A stretch of 24,205 nt of DNA from JBLMYQ01 sp050258375 (GTDB lineage: Bacteria > Bacillota > Clostridia > Acetivibrionales > UBA4821), in assembly GCA_050258375.1 (NCBI GenBank), contig JBLMYQ010000025.1:1-24205 (forward strand). Direction: 5' to 3'. Numbering within the stretch: the stretch's first letter is position 1; each line of letters starts with the position of its first letter. Shown here one piece after another: positions 1-7,880 of the stretch. A program made the translations under genes and the position numbers. The notes beneath the pieces were generated by a model. The model had not been told where the DNA came from. It did no database searches and saw nothing but the letters and a program-made list of their open reading frames with translations.

Positions 1-128
1 AACATTTTGCGTAGGTAAGACGTGTTTACAAGCTTGCTTGTTAACTTATCTTTCTGCACTTATTTGTTGCAATTGTGTTGTTAAGTCTCGGTTGAGGCTA
101 AAAAAAGAAAGAAGGAAGGAAGAAAAAA

Positions 129-479
129 ATGGAAGAGAATGATAAAATGGAAGGTACAACAACGGAAAATAAAACAACCAAAAAGGGAGAGAGATTCTGG
201 CTCATTCTAGCAATAATAGCATTCCTGGCATTAGCAATATATGTAACACCCTCTATTAAACAGGCAATAAAGGAAAACACACCTGAAAGCATTCAACTCC
301 ATAGACAAGAAATACCTAAAATCTTTGCATCAGGTAAAACTACAATTATCTATAGTCCTTGCCACCCTGAAGATTCTCCTATTGCCTTTGAAGCGGCCTA
401 TAAAAATGGATATACTTTGGTATCTGTAAAGACAGATCGCAACGGCGACACCCTTTATTTTGAAAAGAAAAGGAATTAA
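129..479 (+). CDS. Small single-pass membrane protein, function unknown
   Basis: The gene encodes 116 residues and I do not recognise its family. The ATG follows a purine-rich AGGAAGGAAG stretch, a credible ribosome binding site at the right distance. Residues 1-20 are hydrophilic and lysine/glutamate rich, residues about 23-42 form one clear membrane helix, and the rest is a soluble domain of about 70 residues. With the charged N-terminus inside, the C-terminal domain would face outward. A strong intrinsic terminator directly follows the stop codon, so this is the last or only gene of its plus-strand transcript. The first 128 bases contain only an imperfect inverted repeat near 27-48 (GTTTACAAG with CTTGTTAAC) and no gene I can support. 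Confident as a gene, not as to function. Confidence 0.75.
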   Translation: MEENDKMEGTTTENKTTKKGERFWLILAIIAFLALAIYVTPSIKQAIKENTPESIQLHRQEIPKIFASGKTTIIYSPCHPEDSPIAFEAAYKNGYTLVSVKTDRNGDTLYFEKKRN

Positions 480-483
480 CTTG

Positions 484-529
484 AACTGACCTGAAAGTCT
501 CTTCTGGCTTCAGGTCAGTTCTCTTTTTT
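484..529 (+). terminator. Intrinsic terminator of the 129-479 gene
   Basis: A perfect 12-bp stem (AACTGACCTGAA at 484-495 with TTCAGGTCAGTT at 509-520) is followed by CTCTTTTTT. It lies a few bases after the stop codon. Confidence 0.9.
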
Positions 530-543
530 GTATTATATTAACT

Positions 544-568
544 GGGCGAGCCGATGTCTCGCCCCTAC
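544..568. repeat. Short hairpin repeat, copy 1 (GGCGAG...CTCGCC)
   Basis: The unit has a 7-bp stem GGGCGAG/CTCGCCC and ends in CCTAC. It abuts the stop codon of the nuclease gene, sharing base 568. A second copy at 1373-1396 has the same orientation and differs over the shared 24 nt only at two loop bases. The pair brackets the nuclease gene. It resembles the GTAGGGGCGA-type dispersed repeats I associate with Firmicutes genomes. Confidence 0.75.
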
Positions 569-1356
569 TAGAATTCTATCTCCTCAACCGTTTCCCATTC
601 AATTTCAAATCCATCCTCCTGCACTACTTCTTCCGCATCAACCCCATTGCATATACTGCAAAATTCGCAAAACCTGCAGACCTTTTCATCTGTCGTCTTT
701 AATCCAGTCGAATCAAAGTTACAGCTTAATATTTTTTCTATCTCATTTTTCACGAATTCTTCATCCTGCTTGAACAATTCTTCTGAATATTCTATCCTTA
801 CCGGATTTGCAGGATGATTTGCCTGCCAATAAACCATGGTTATATCTTGAGGTCTTATTGCCTTACCCTTAATTATATCTCCGGCTTTTGCCAGCAAGTA
901 CATATACACCCTTGTTTGAAATGCCTTCTCTGCATTATTAGGCTTAATCGCTTTTTCCTGAACCTTCCAATCATATATCACTGCCCTATTTTCAGCATCA
1001 AGCATAATAAGGTCATACTTTGCCTGTATTTTAATATTGTCCTCACAAAGTTTTAATTCAAACTCAGGATAATATTCATTCCTTGAATCAATAGCAATAT
1101 AGCTCTTTAATCTGTCCTGCCAAACCTTTATATCAGAATATTCGCCTTTTTCATCTACAAAAGAATCATCAAGTCCCATGAAAAATCTGTAAGCAAGCAA
1201 ATGAAACAACCGTCCCTTTTCAGCATGTTTGTTTTCTTTATCTTCATGGCTTTTCCACAAAAGTCCGTCAACATATCTTTTTTTGAATTTCAATTTGCAT
1301 TTATTAAAAATCTCTAATGAATTCTGACTAAAATACATTTCATTTAATTTGCTCAT
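568..1356 (-). CDS. Stand-alone PD-(D/E)XK nuclease of the RecB/AddB/Cas4 type
   Basis: A predicted metal-dependent DNA exonuclease of 262 residues. Counting from the ATG, a GRLFH motif carries H52, the active-site strands carry D115 and D129-W-K131, and the helix motif is Q147-xxx-Y151. One cysteine near the N-terminus (C20) and four near the C-terminus (C227, C230, C233, C236 in a CxxCxxCxxC cluster) match the split 4Fe-4S site of AddB and Cas4 nucleases. The ATG at 1356 is preferred over the in-frame TTG two codons upstream, because AAGGAAGG is six bases from the ATG but touches the TTG. The gene is last in the set with the helicase (ends 1421) and the AddB-like ATPase, so it probably supplies their nuclease activity. 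It is flanked by direct copies of a hairpin repeat. Cas4 is less likely, since there are no cas genes or CRISPR array. Confidence 0.85.
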   Translation of the reverse strand: MSKLNEMYFSQNSLEIFNKCKLKFKKRYVDGLLWKSHEDKENKHAEKGRLFHLLAYRFFMGLDDSFVDEKGEYSDIKVWQDRLKSYIAIDSRNEYYPEFELKLCEDNIKIQAKYDLIMLDAENRAVIYDWKVQEKAIKPNNAEKAFQTRVYMYLLAKAGDIIKGKAIRPQDITMVYWQANHPANPVRIEYSEELFKQDEEFVKNEIEKILSCNFDSTGLKTTDEKVCRFCEFCSICNGVDAEEVVQEDGFEIEWETVEEIEF

Positions 1357-1372
1357 GTTCAACCTTCCTTTA

Positions 1373-1396
1373 GGCGAGCCACTGTCTCGCCCCTAC
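1373..1396. repeat. Short hairpin repeat, copy 2 (GGCGAG...CTCGCC)
   Basis: This is the second copy of the unit at 544-568, in the same orientation and identical except for two loop bases. It lies between the helicase stop codon and the nuclease start, just upstream of the nuclease ribosome binding site. Confidence 0.75.
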
Positions 1397-1405
1397 AATC
1401 TTGTT

Positions 1406-1426
1406 TTTAAATTTTACACTTTACAC
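1406..1426 (-). repeat. Three tandem heptamers (GTGTAAA-type), minus strand
   Basis: Read on the minus strand, this is GTGTAAA, GTGTAAA, ATTTAAA without gaps. It overlaps the last codons and the TAA stop of the UvrD-like gene. The same heptamer family occurs five times in tandem on the plus strand at 3663-3697, beyond that gene's other end, so the two tracts are inverted relative to each other. Confidence 0.6.
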
Positions 1427-3637
1427 TTTTTTCCCTCTGCTTTCTCCTACAAATCTCCCAATCTCCTCCATATACAAAGACGGTGCCGTTTTTATCTTTT
1501 TACCGGTTTCTTTGTGCAAAAATTCCTTATGTGCAGAAAACAGCAGGTTCTCTCTCGCTCTGGTTATTCCTACATACAGTAATCGCATTCTTTCTCCGAT
1601 TATATCTATTTTTGCCTGTTTGCCCGGATCAACCTCTTTTTTCTCCCCCATCAAGCTTTCCAGCTCATATTTCATGAAGGAAACCGGATTTCTGTATTCG
1701 GGTCTCAAGCACCAATAATCGCTTAAAAATCTGTCATTCAAGGTTGCAGGAAAATCAGTTGAGGTAATACAGGCAAGATAAACAGTATCAAATTCGAGTC
1801 CTTTACTCCTATGGTATGTAAGAAGATTTATCTCCCCCGGAACTGCCTCAAACCCTTTACGGTCATAAACAATATTAGCAAAATAATTTAAAGAGTTTTT
1901 TATTGTTTTTAATTCATGTGCAACCTCCCGTATTCCCCAATCCGGATTAAGCATCAACATATATCTGATATTTGAAGCTATTTTTTGTGCAATAGCCATT
2001 TTTTCAGAATCAAAATTAAGTAAATCAGCAATAAATATAATAAATGCCGAAAGCTCTACATCCATACCTTCAAGAATAAGCTTTACCTTATCCAGAATAT
2101 CCTCAAAGCTATCTTTTGGAATTTCTTCAAAGACTTCTGCTGGAATATCCTTGAAATCTACCTGACCTGATAAAGGATATAAAAGCTGCTCAAGCTTACA
2201 ACTCTTAAGAAAAATTCGGAGATTAATAAATTTTGTTTCATCCTGAAGCTCCGGCATCAGACAGGTCTTAATAATCTCATAAAAAAGCTCATTATCATAA
2301 GGCATGGATATATAATCCAGGACTGTTCCTATTATTAACGACGCTTGCCCCCTTTCAACAGGAAAGCTTGTTAATTCTCTATACTTTGCTCCCAGTATAT
2401 CAAGCTGATTCTTGAAATCATCTATTCCATAATTATTAGGCACGAGTATTGCAATTGTCTTTTTAGGATTCTCATTCGCATATTTTGCTGCTCTTTTCGA
2501 GATTTCTCTGATTTCTTCCTCTTTTGTATCATAAATCCTATTACCTATCGTGTATCCATCAGTTTTAGGATTGGGGAATGGATCCTTGTCACCAACCTCT
2601 TTTATTATTTGCTTTTCAAGGCTGTCTCTGGCTTCCGGTGTTGGATGTAATTCCTGTGACCATTCAACAAGAAAATTAGCCATATTAATTATTTCTTTTG
2701 TATTCCTGCTTGAGCTTTCAATCTTTTTCTTACTTACATCATCTCTATAACAATAATTTCTAAAAAGCTTTGGATCAGAAATGGTAAATGAGGACATTAT
2801 GCTTTGGTTGCTGTCTCCTACTCTAACAAGATTTTTATTATTTTCGGATATAATAAAGAGCATCTCTTCCTGAAGAGTACTTGAATCCTGAGCTTCATCT
2901 TCAAAAACATATGTATATTTATTTTGAATCCTTTGCCTAAGCTCATCATCTGTTTTTAGTAGGGTTATTGCCTTGCAAATTATATCATCAAAATCCAGAA
3001 GCCCTCTTTTTGCCAATTCCGCTTCATAATTTGCATAAACCTCTGAAACACATCTAAGAAGACTATTTTTATCTTCCTCAGTATATTTCAGAAGCTGGCA
3101 GCCTGAAAATGCTTTGCACTTAAAAAAGGGAATCATTTCTCCAACAACACGGGTAAACTTTTTCAGCCATGTTTCTATTTTTCTATTTCTCTGCCAGCTT
3201 GATTCACCCTCTCTGTAATCTATAAAAGAATAAAATTTTTCTTCATTAAATCCAATCCATTCATTAACAAGCTTATGCAAAAGCCTGTCCTGTGCAAGCT
3301 CATCAAGAATCTCAAAATCACCAGAAACCAGAATACTCTCAGGCTTTTCCTTAAGAATCTTCATAGCCAGAGAATGAAGCGTCATTACCTCATAGCCCTT
3401 GCTTCTGGGCAAGCCTTCTTTTTCAAGCATATTCCCAATCCGGGTTTTAAAATTGCTTACCGCAGAATTCATGTATGTGACAATAAGAATCTTGCCAGGA
3501 GTATGTCTTTCCTCTTTTATTAGATTGGTTGCAAGAATTGCAAGGGTATATGTCTTACCTGCTCCGGGAATTGCAGGAACAGCCATATATCCTTCTCTAT
3601 ATTTACATACCTCTGCCTGATCAGACCGCAGGTTCAT
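1421..3637 (-). CDS. UvrD/Rep superfamily 1A DNA helicase (AddA-like motor)
   Basis: An ATP-driven 3'-5' DNA translocase/helicase of 738 residues from the chosen start. Visible motifs: a Q-motif glutamine at residue 7, Walker A AIPGAGKT (22-29), TLHSLA (86-91, motif Ib), DEAQD (247-251, Walker B), VGDSNQSI (273-280, motif III), YHRSKGLEF (608-616, motif V) and LLYVGITRARE (686-696, motif VI). All catalytic residues are present. The frame is open 40 codons further upstream, but that part translates a heptamer repeat and overlaps the neighbouring gene. The ATG at 3637 fits the family N-terminus and has GAGAGGAG upstream, at a rather long 11-base spacing. No C-terminal nuclease domain is present, unlike AddA or RecB. 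That activity lies in the next gene. It probably forms a complex with both neighbours in double-strand break processing or defence. Confidence 0.88.
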   Translation of the reverse strand: MNLRSDQAEVCKYREGYMAVPAIPGAGKTYTLAILATNLIKEERHTPGKILIVTYMNSAVSNFKTRIGNMLEKEGLPRSKGYEVMTLHSLAMKILKEKPESILVSGDFEILDELAQDRLLHKLVNEWIGFNEEKFYSFIDYREGESSWQRNRKIETWLKKFTRVVGEMIPFFKCKAFSGCQLLKYTEEDKNSLLRCVSEVYANYEAELAKRGLLDFDDIICKAITLLKTDDELRQRIQNKYTYVFEDEAQDSSTLQEEMLFIISENNKNLVRVGDSNQSIMSSFTISDPKLFRNYCYRDDVSKKKIESSSRNTKEIINMANFLVEWSQELHPTPEARDSLEKQIIKEVGDKDPFPNPKTDGYTIGNRIYDTKEEEIREISKRAAKYANENPKKTIAILVPNNYGIDDFKNQLDILGAKYRELTSFPVERGQASLIIGTVLDYISMPYDNELFYEIIKTCLMPELQDETKFINLRIFLKSCKLEQLLYPLSGQVDFKDIPAEVFEEIPKDSFEDILDKVKLILEGMDVELSAFIIFIADLLNFDSEKMAIAQKIASNIRYMLMLNPDWGIREVAHELKTIKNSLNYFANIVYDRKGFEAVPGEINLLTYHRSKGLEFDTVYLACITSTDFPATLNDRFLSDYWCLRPEYRNPVSFMKYELESLMGEKKEVDPGKQAKIDIIGERMRLLYVGITRARENLLFSAHKEFLHKETGKKIKTAPSLYMEEIGRFVGESRGKKV

Positions 3638-3662
3638 TTCTTGGGTCGCTCCTCTCAAGTTA

Positions 3663-3697
3663 GTGTAAAATGTAAAGTGTAAAAGGTAAAGTTTAAA
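3663..3697 (+). repeat. Five tandem heptamers (RTGTAAA-type)
   Basis: Five contiguous 7-bp units read GTGTAAA, ATGTAAA, GTGTAAA, AGGTAAA, GTTTAAA. They fill the gap between the helicase start and the stop of the upstream AddB-like gene. Related units lie in inverted orientation at 1406-1426. They may be a dispersed intergenic repeat or an iteron-like binding array. Confidence 0.6.
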
Positions 3698-3707
3698 TCT
3701 ACTACCT

Positions 3708-5672
3708 TCAGTCGTTTTCGTATCCATCCTGATTATACTGGCTTTCAGCAAAAACAATCCTGTCAGAGCATGTCCTCATTAATCTTTTAGCGAAAACTGA
3801 GAATTTAAGAAGTCTAAACCTTTCATCCATATTCTCTGTCCACAATTGGTCTTCCTGCCAATCCGGAGAAAACACATAAGGATTAGAAAGCTGCTCTGCA
3901 TCACTTTTGCACCAAAGCTGTGATGAAATGTCCATCCAAATTTGTGTTTTACGGTTCAATGATGAAGAAATATAGGCATATGGAGTTGATAATAAAATTG
4001 CTTCCGTATAAAGCTTTTGTTCCAATTCTGTTATTGTTTCAGCCGGTTTTACTCCTTTTTTAATCATTTCTATGAATGCTTTGCTTGTATTAGCTCCAGC
4101 CATTTGACCAATCATTTTTGTAAAGGTTTCAGCAGATTCAATCAAAATTCTGCATGAATTGATATGCTCCTCAATCATTGGAATATTTAAGAAAATTGTA
4201 CGTAGAGCCTTTTGAAAAAAGACTGCTATTGATTCAGGCTCTTCTTTCCTATAAGCTTCAATCCAATTTTTTAAATAGTAATATCTTTCGGTATTAACAA
4301 AACCAATTCTTTCTCTGAATTCAAGCTTCTCTATCTCCGGCAGTGTGAAAGGCTTTTGAGCCATAACCTCCCTGGCAAGAATTGCACTTCTAACAGGGTC
4401 AAGCCCCAGCACCATTGACAAAAGATTTGATATATCATGTCCGGGAGGATTTATGTTCCACCCAGGATGGCTCAGACATGCAAGTGTCACAAGTCCACTA
4501 ATGAATCTATCTTCCATGTAACTTCTCGTCCTCGAAAGATTAACAACGCTTACGCCTTTCTTTGCGAACCAGCTTTCCAGACAATATTCAAGTACGCTGT
4601 CTACTATTGGGGAAATAATTGCTATGTCAGCAGGCTTTCCCCCTTTCTCCAGATACTTTTGTACTTCAACGCAAACCATTGAAATCATTTCACTTCTGAG
4701 CTCTGTTTGAATCGAATTAAATGTAATCTCACTGTTATGATTTATTTCAATAGCTTTATTCTCTAAAATAAGTCCGCATACCCTCTCTGATAAGTCCATA
4801 AATTCAGGCTTGCAAGAATAGCTTTCCTTCAGCTCGATTGTTTCTGCACATTTGGGAAATATTATTTTTTCGGCATATTCAGGACAAGCACCCTGCTTCC
4901 TCGAAAATGCCCCATCTGTTGAAAAAGAAATCACAGCCTTTTCTGCATAATCCATGATATGGCTAATCAAATATGTCTCGCATGGTACAGCCTCTTCGGC
5001 ATCATCTACTATTAAGCATTTAACCTCTTTATTTAATCTTTCAATATATGCTTTTGACTCCAAAAGCTTTTTATTATATATCTCAACAGCCAGAAAATAG
5101 TCTATGTAACCATTTTCCTTGCAATATTCAACAAACCTGCAAATCACATCCTGCAAATCAGCAAAAAGCCTTTCTCTGGATAAATCCTTTTTAGGATTTG
5201 CATCAAAAAGCCTTTTCCCGGCTAGATGAATGTCCATTCTCGAAGCAGCTGCCCTTGAAAGAACACTCAAGGCTTCTATCGTAATCTTTTCAGAGGTTGA
5301 AGTAGTATCTGCAAACCGGCCTTGCCGTCTGAATTCATCAACAAACTTATTTAGTATATATTGAGAAACCTCAGTTGTAAGAAATACCGGTTCAAGTGTT
5401 TCCTTTTTAAAGCCATCAATGTCAGAGCTTATCAAGGACCAGTATTTCTTTATCTCCCCTTGAATAAATCCAAAATATGACTGAATTCTTACAGCTGAAG
5501 CTTTTCTAATTTTAATGCTTTTTCTCCAGATTATAGATTGGCGCCTGTTTCTAACAAGCACAAGAATACTATCAGTTCTTTTGCCTTGCTCCAAAAGCTT
5601 CTGATATTCATCTATTAGTTTTTTTGTTTTCCCTGAACCTGTAGGTCCTTTAATAAGAACTGAATTTGGCAT
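3708..5672 (-). CDS. AddB-like P-loop ATPase/helicase subunit with degenerate motifs
   Basis: A 654-residue protein with a perfect N-terminal Walker A (GPTGSGKT, residues 9-16) and a Walker B-like IVDDAEE (221-227) where UvrD-family enzymes have DExxD. Recognisable motifs V and VI are absent. An intact ATP site at the extreme N-terminus with decayed downstream helicase motifs is the AddB/RecC style of architecture. However, the C-terminal PD-(D/E)XK nuclease of AddB is missing, and a separate nuclease lies two genes on. The ATG follows GGGAG with good spacing, and an extended -10 promoter lies just upstream, making this the first gene of the 5672-568 set. The helicase begins 70 bases after its stop. 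AddB-likeness is inferred from gene order and motif pattern, not full-length alignment. Confidence 0.7.
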   Translation of the reverse strand: MPNSVLIKGPTGSGKTKKLIDEYQKLLEQGKRTDSILVLVRNRRQSIIWRKSIKIRKASAVRIQSYFGFIQGEIKKYWSLISSDIDGFKKETLEPVFLTTEVSQYILNKFVDEFRRQGRFADTTSTSEKITIEALSVLSRAAASRMDIHLAGKRLFDANPKKDLSRERLFADLQDVICRFVEYCKENGYIDYFLAVEIYNKKLLESKAYIERLNKEVKCLIVDDAEEAVPCETYLISHIMDYAEKAVISFSTDGAFSRKQGACPEYAEKIIFPKCAETIELKESYSCKPEFMDLSERVCGLILENKAIEINHNSEITFNSIQTELRSEMISMVCVEVQKYLEKGGKPADIAIISPIVDSVLEYCLESWFAKKGVSVVNLSRTRSYMEDRFISGLVTLACLSHPGWNINPPGHDISNLLSMVLGLDPVRSAILAREVMAQKPFTLPEIEKLEFRERIGFVNTERYYYLKNWIEAYRKEEPESIAVFFQKALRTIFLNIPMIEEHINSCRILIESAETFTKMIGQMAGANTSKAFIEMIKKGVKPAETITELEQKLYTEAILLSTPYAYISSSLNRKTQIWMDISSQLWCKSDAEQLSNPYVFSPDWQEDQLWTENMDERFRLLKFSVFAKRLMRTCSDRIVFAESQYNQDGYEND

Positions 5673-5701
5673 AAAAAACTCCCATAAAAGTTTATGGAAG
5701 A

Positions 5702-5710
5702 ATTATACCA
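5702..5710 (-). promoter_or_regulatory. Extended -10 promoter for the helicase-nuclease genes
   Basis: On the minus strand this reads TGGTATAAT: a perfect -10 with the TGn extension. The -35 is poor, as is common with extended -10 elements. Transcription would start near 5695, about 23 bases before the ATG at 5672. Confidence 0.5.
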
Positions 5711-5722
5711 TAAAATGTCCAA

Positions 5723-5753
5723 GAGTCCCACCGATTCATTCCTGGTGAGACTC
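5723..5753. terminator. Hairpin between minus-strand genes, possible weak terminator
   Basis: A 10-bp stem (GAGTCCCACC with GGTGAGACTC, one wobble when read on the minus strand) lies between the membrane-protein gene ending at 5787 and the promoter at 5702. No good T-tract follows on the minus strand. A CTGTTTTT run follows on the plus strand, where no gene precedes it. A boundary element is plausible. Confidence 0.35.
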
Positions 5754-5786
5754 CTGTTTTTGCAAAATTATTATAATCGGCTTCTT

Positions 5787-6233
5787 TTACTTGGAATTTG
5801 CAATAGCTTTAAAAACTAATCCAATACCGGCCGCAATAAGCCCAAACATTAAAATACCTTCATATAAGGATACTGGCTTAAAGAAAATATTAAGTCCCAT
5901 AAGAATTCCAAGGAATATCGTAATAAGACCTAATATTGTGAGAATCCATCCGACAATAGATTTTTCGTTAAAAAATAATACCCCTATACCAATAATCAGC
6001 GGCAATATGACCAGTCCAAAAGGTGGATTTACTCCTATTATATCCATTAATGTAAACTTTGATGATAAAATTGTATTCTGAGTTACTAAAAAAGCACCCC
6101 CACAAAAAAGTCCTATTCCAAGAAGAAACCATACAAGTCTTGTCCCCGAAGAAGCCGCTTCTGTTCCGAGCAGCTCTTTTATTTCTTCATCAACCTTTAG
6201 TTCATCGTTTTCCTTAAGCTTATTGTTTTCCAT
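5787..6233 (-). CDS. Four-helix integral membrane protein, function unknown
   Basis: The gene encodes 148 residues and I do not recognise its family. A highly charged cytoplasmic head (residues 1-31, rich in Lys, Glu and Asp) precedes four predicted membrane helices at about 33-50, 72-88, 93-117 and 125-143. The helices are glycine/isoleucine rich with almost no buried charge and show no transporter or enzyme motif. The ATG is preceded by GGGGGGA, an unambiguous ribosome binding site. It starts 29 bases after the WG-repeat gene and probably shares its transcript. Nothing in the sequence ties it to phosphate transport further upstream. Confidence 0.75.
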   Translation of the reverse strand: MENNKLKENDELKVDEEIKELLGTEAASSGTRLVWFLLGIGLFCGGAFLVTQNTILSSKFTLMDIIGVNPPFGLVILPLIIGIGVLFFNEKSIVGWILTILGLITIFLGILMGLNIFFKPVSLYEGILMFGLIAAGIGLVFKAIANSK

Positions 6234-6262
6234 AAAATCCCCCCAACAACAATATTAATAAC

Positions 6263-7846
6263 CTACTTATCTATTGTGCTCATCCATATAAGCCTTCCGG
6301 TTCTTGAAATATAACCATAGCCCGCAGGAAGTGCGGTATTCGGGTCAACATATTGGACATAGGCTATTCCGCTCCTGAAATCTCCAGCCTCAGCAAATTG
6401 AGGCTTAATTACATAATTTCCGCTGTAATCAATGTATCCCCAAAGTCCTTCCTGCTTCACTTTCGCCAAGCCTTCTTTAAACATTCCTTCGCCGCTGCTG
6501 CCCTGACAATCAGCAAATCTAGCACCTATCACTGTTTTACCCGTCTTGTCAATAAATCCATATCCATCAAAGAATTTTACACATGCCAGCCCCTCATGAA
6601 ATGTAAACATGCTGTCAAAGGTTGGGTTTATTACAATATTTCCTTTTTTATCTATACATCCGTATTTACCTTGGAGCTTTACACAGGCAAGCCCTTCTCT
6701 GAATGCATATGAAGCTTCGTCATACTGAGGTATAATGATGCTACCGCCAGCTTTGTCAATGTAGCCGATTTTATCCTGAACCTTGATACAAGCAATTCCA
6801 TCATAAAAATCATATGCTCCGTCAAATTGAATAGAAATAACAACAGCACCTGTTTTATCAATATATCCATACTTTCCTGCTTTTTTTATTACAGCCAATC
6901 CCTCATGAAAGTCATAGGCATATTCATAAGCCGGCTTTATTACAACCGCACCAGCCTTATTAATAAATCCATACTGCCCATTCTTCTTTATTCTTGCTAA
7001 ATTCTCATGAAAATCACAAGCATAATCAAATTTCGGAGATATAACATAAGTACCTTTATTATCTATATAACCATATAATTTATTAAAATTTTGTGCTGCT
7101 GCTAAGCCTTCATAAAAATCGCCAGCCATAGGGAACGCTGGTTTAATTACCTCCCTGCCTGCTCTATTTATAAAGCCGTAAATTCTTGCACCATTGGGAG
7201 CAGCTTTTACTATTTTAAATAATGCCTCTTCAGAGGTGTTCGCCCTGTTTAAAAAATCTTCAGCACCTCCAATTGGCTTCATCAATGCAATGATACCCAT
7301 AAGCAAAGCCTGCTCTTTAGTTTGGTCAATAATCCTTTCATTATCGCTTATAATAATAAGATTATTATAATAAAATACCTTCTTGCCCAAAGCTTCAACC
7401 AAAGCCCTTAGTGGAAGAAAAGTTCTTTCATTTATAGACTCAGCAGGAACATCAATGACTGTTTCCTTATTATTTATGAATATCTTTTTACTTCTGAGTG
7501 ATAATTTTACAGTCCTCCCATTTTGTTTTACGATAACCGTTTGTGTTTTACCCTCCCATTTTACATCTGCACCAATGCTTTCAGATATAAAGCGGACCGG
7601 AACAAGTGCCCTGTTAGCCTTTTGCACAGGACAAACCTGTTCGTTGGTAGTATCTACAAGGGTTTTATTTGTATTAACGTAAGCAATAGGACTGCCTATA
7701 TAAAGTACAATCGAATTCTCCAGCCTTTGCCGCACAGTCTTGGGGAGATCAGAAAACGCAAACACAAAACTGCCTTTAATAGTAAAAATTAAAAGCAATA
7801 GCAATAATACTTTAAAACAAAACCTATTTCTGTTGATAATACCCAC
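6263..7846 (-). CDS. Secreted protein: copper-amine-oxidase-N-like domain plus WG repeats
   Basis: From the GTG at 7846 it has 527 residues. A signal peptide (basic Arg/Lys start, a long leucine run, then FVFA before the likely cut) leads to a copper-amine-oxidase N-terminal type domain at about 44-176, recognisable by paired VPVRFISESIGADVKW and LPLRALVEALGKKV strands. These are wall or surface stalk modules, not oxidases. About nine WG repeats follow from near residue 205 to the end, each with a YGFI/YGYID...K.G..VI.P.F core then a DF.EGLA segment. The repeats suggest a binding or scaffold role outside the cell. The start is uncertain: no ATG precedes the signal peptide, the frame runs into the PiT gene, and the GTG lacks a properly spaced ribosome binding site, whereas GGGGGTGGG lies just before an in-frame ATT at 7840. 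Confidence 0.82.
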   Translation of the reverse strand: MGIINRNRFCFKVLLLLLLIFTIKGSFVFAFSDLPKTVRQRLENSIVLYIGSPIAYVNTNKTLVDTTNEQVCPVQKANRALVPVRFISESIGADVKWEGKTQTVIVKQNGRTVKLSLRSKKIFINNKETVIDVPAESINERTFLPLRALVEALGKKVFYYNNLIIISDNERIIDQTKEQALLMGIIALMKPIGGAEDFLNRANTSEEALFKIVKAAPNGARIYGFINRAGREVIKPAFPMAGDFYEGLAAAQNFNKLYGYIDNKGTYVISPKFDYACDFHENLARIKKNGQYGFINKAGAVVIKPAYEYAYDFHEGLAVIKKAGKYGYIDKTGAVVISIQFDGAYDFYDGIACIKVQDKIGYIDKAGGSIIIPQYDEASYAFREGLACVKLQGKYGCIDKKGNIVINPTFDSMFTFHEGLACVKFFDGYGFIDKTGKTVIGARFADCQGSSGEGMFKEGLAKVKQEGLWGYIDYSGNYVIKPQFAEAGDFRSGIAYVQYVDPNTALPAGYGYISRTGRLIWMSTIDK

Positions 7847-7880
7847 CCCCAGAAAATTATATGGATTTGTAACTATGCAA

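Noticed and set aside
544..3697. Short repeats considered as a degenerate CRISPR
   Set aside because: Units are hairpins or heptamers without regularly spaced unique spacers, and no cas genes are nearby despite the Cas4-like nuclease.
3638..3757. 40-codon upstream extension of the UvrD-like helicase
   Set aside because: It reads through the heptamer repeat (FKLYLLHFTFYTN-like residues), overlaps the previous gene and is unlike helicase N-termini. The ATG at 3637 fits better.
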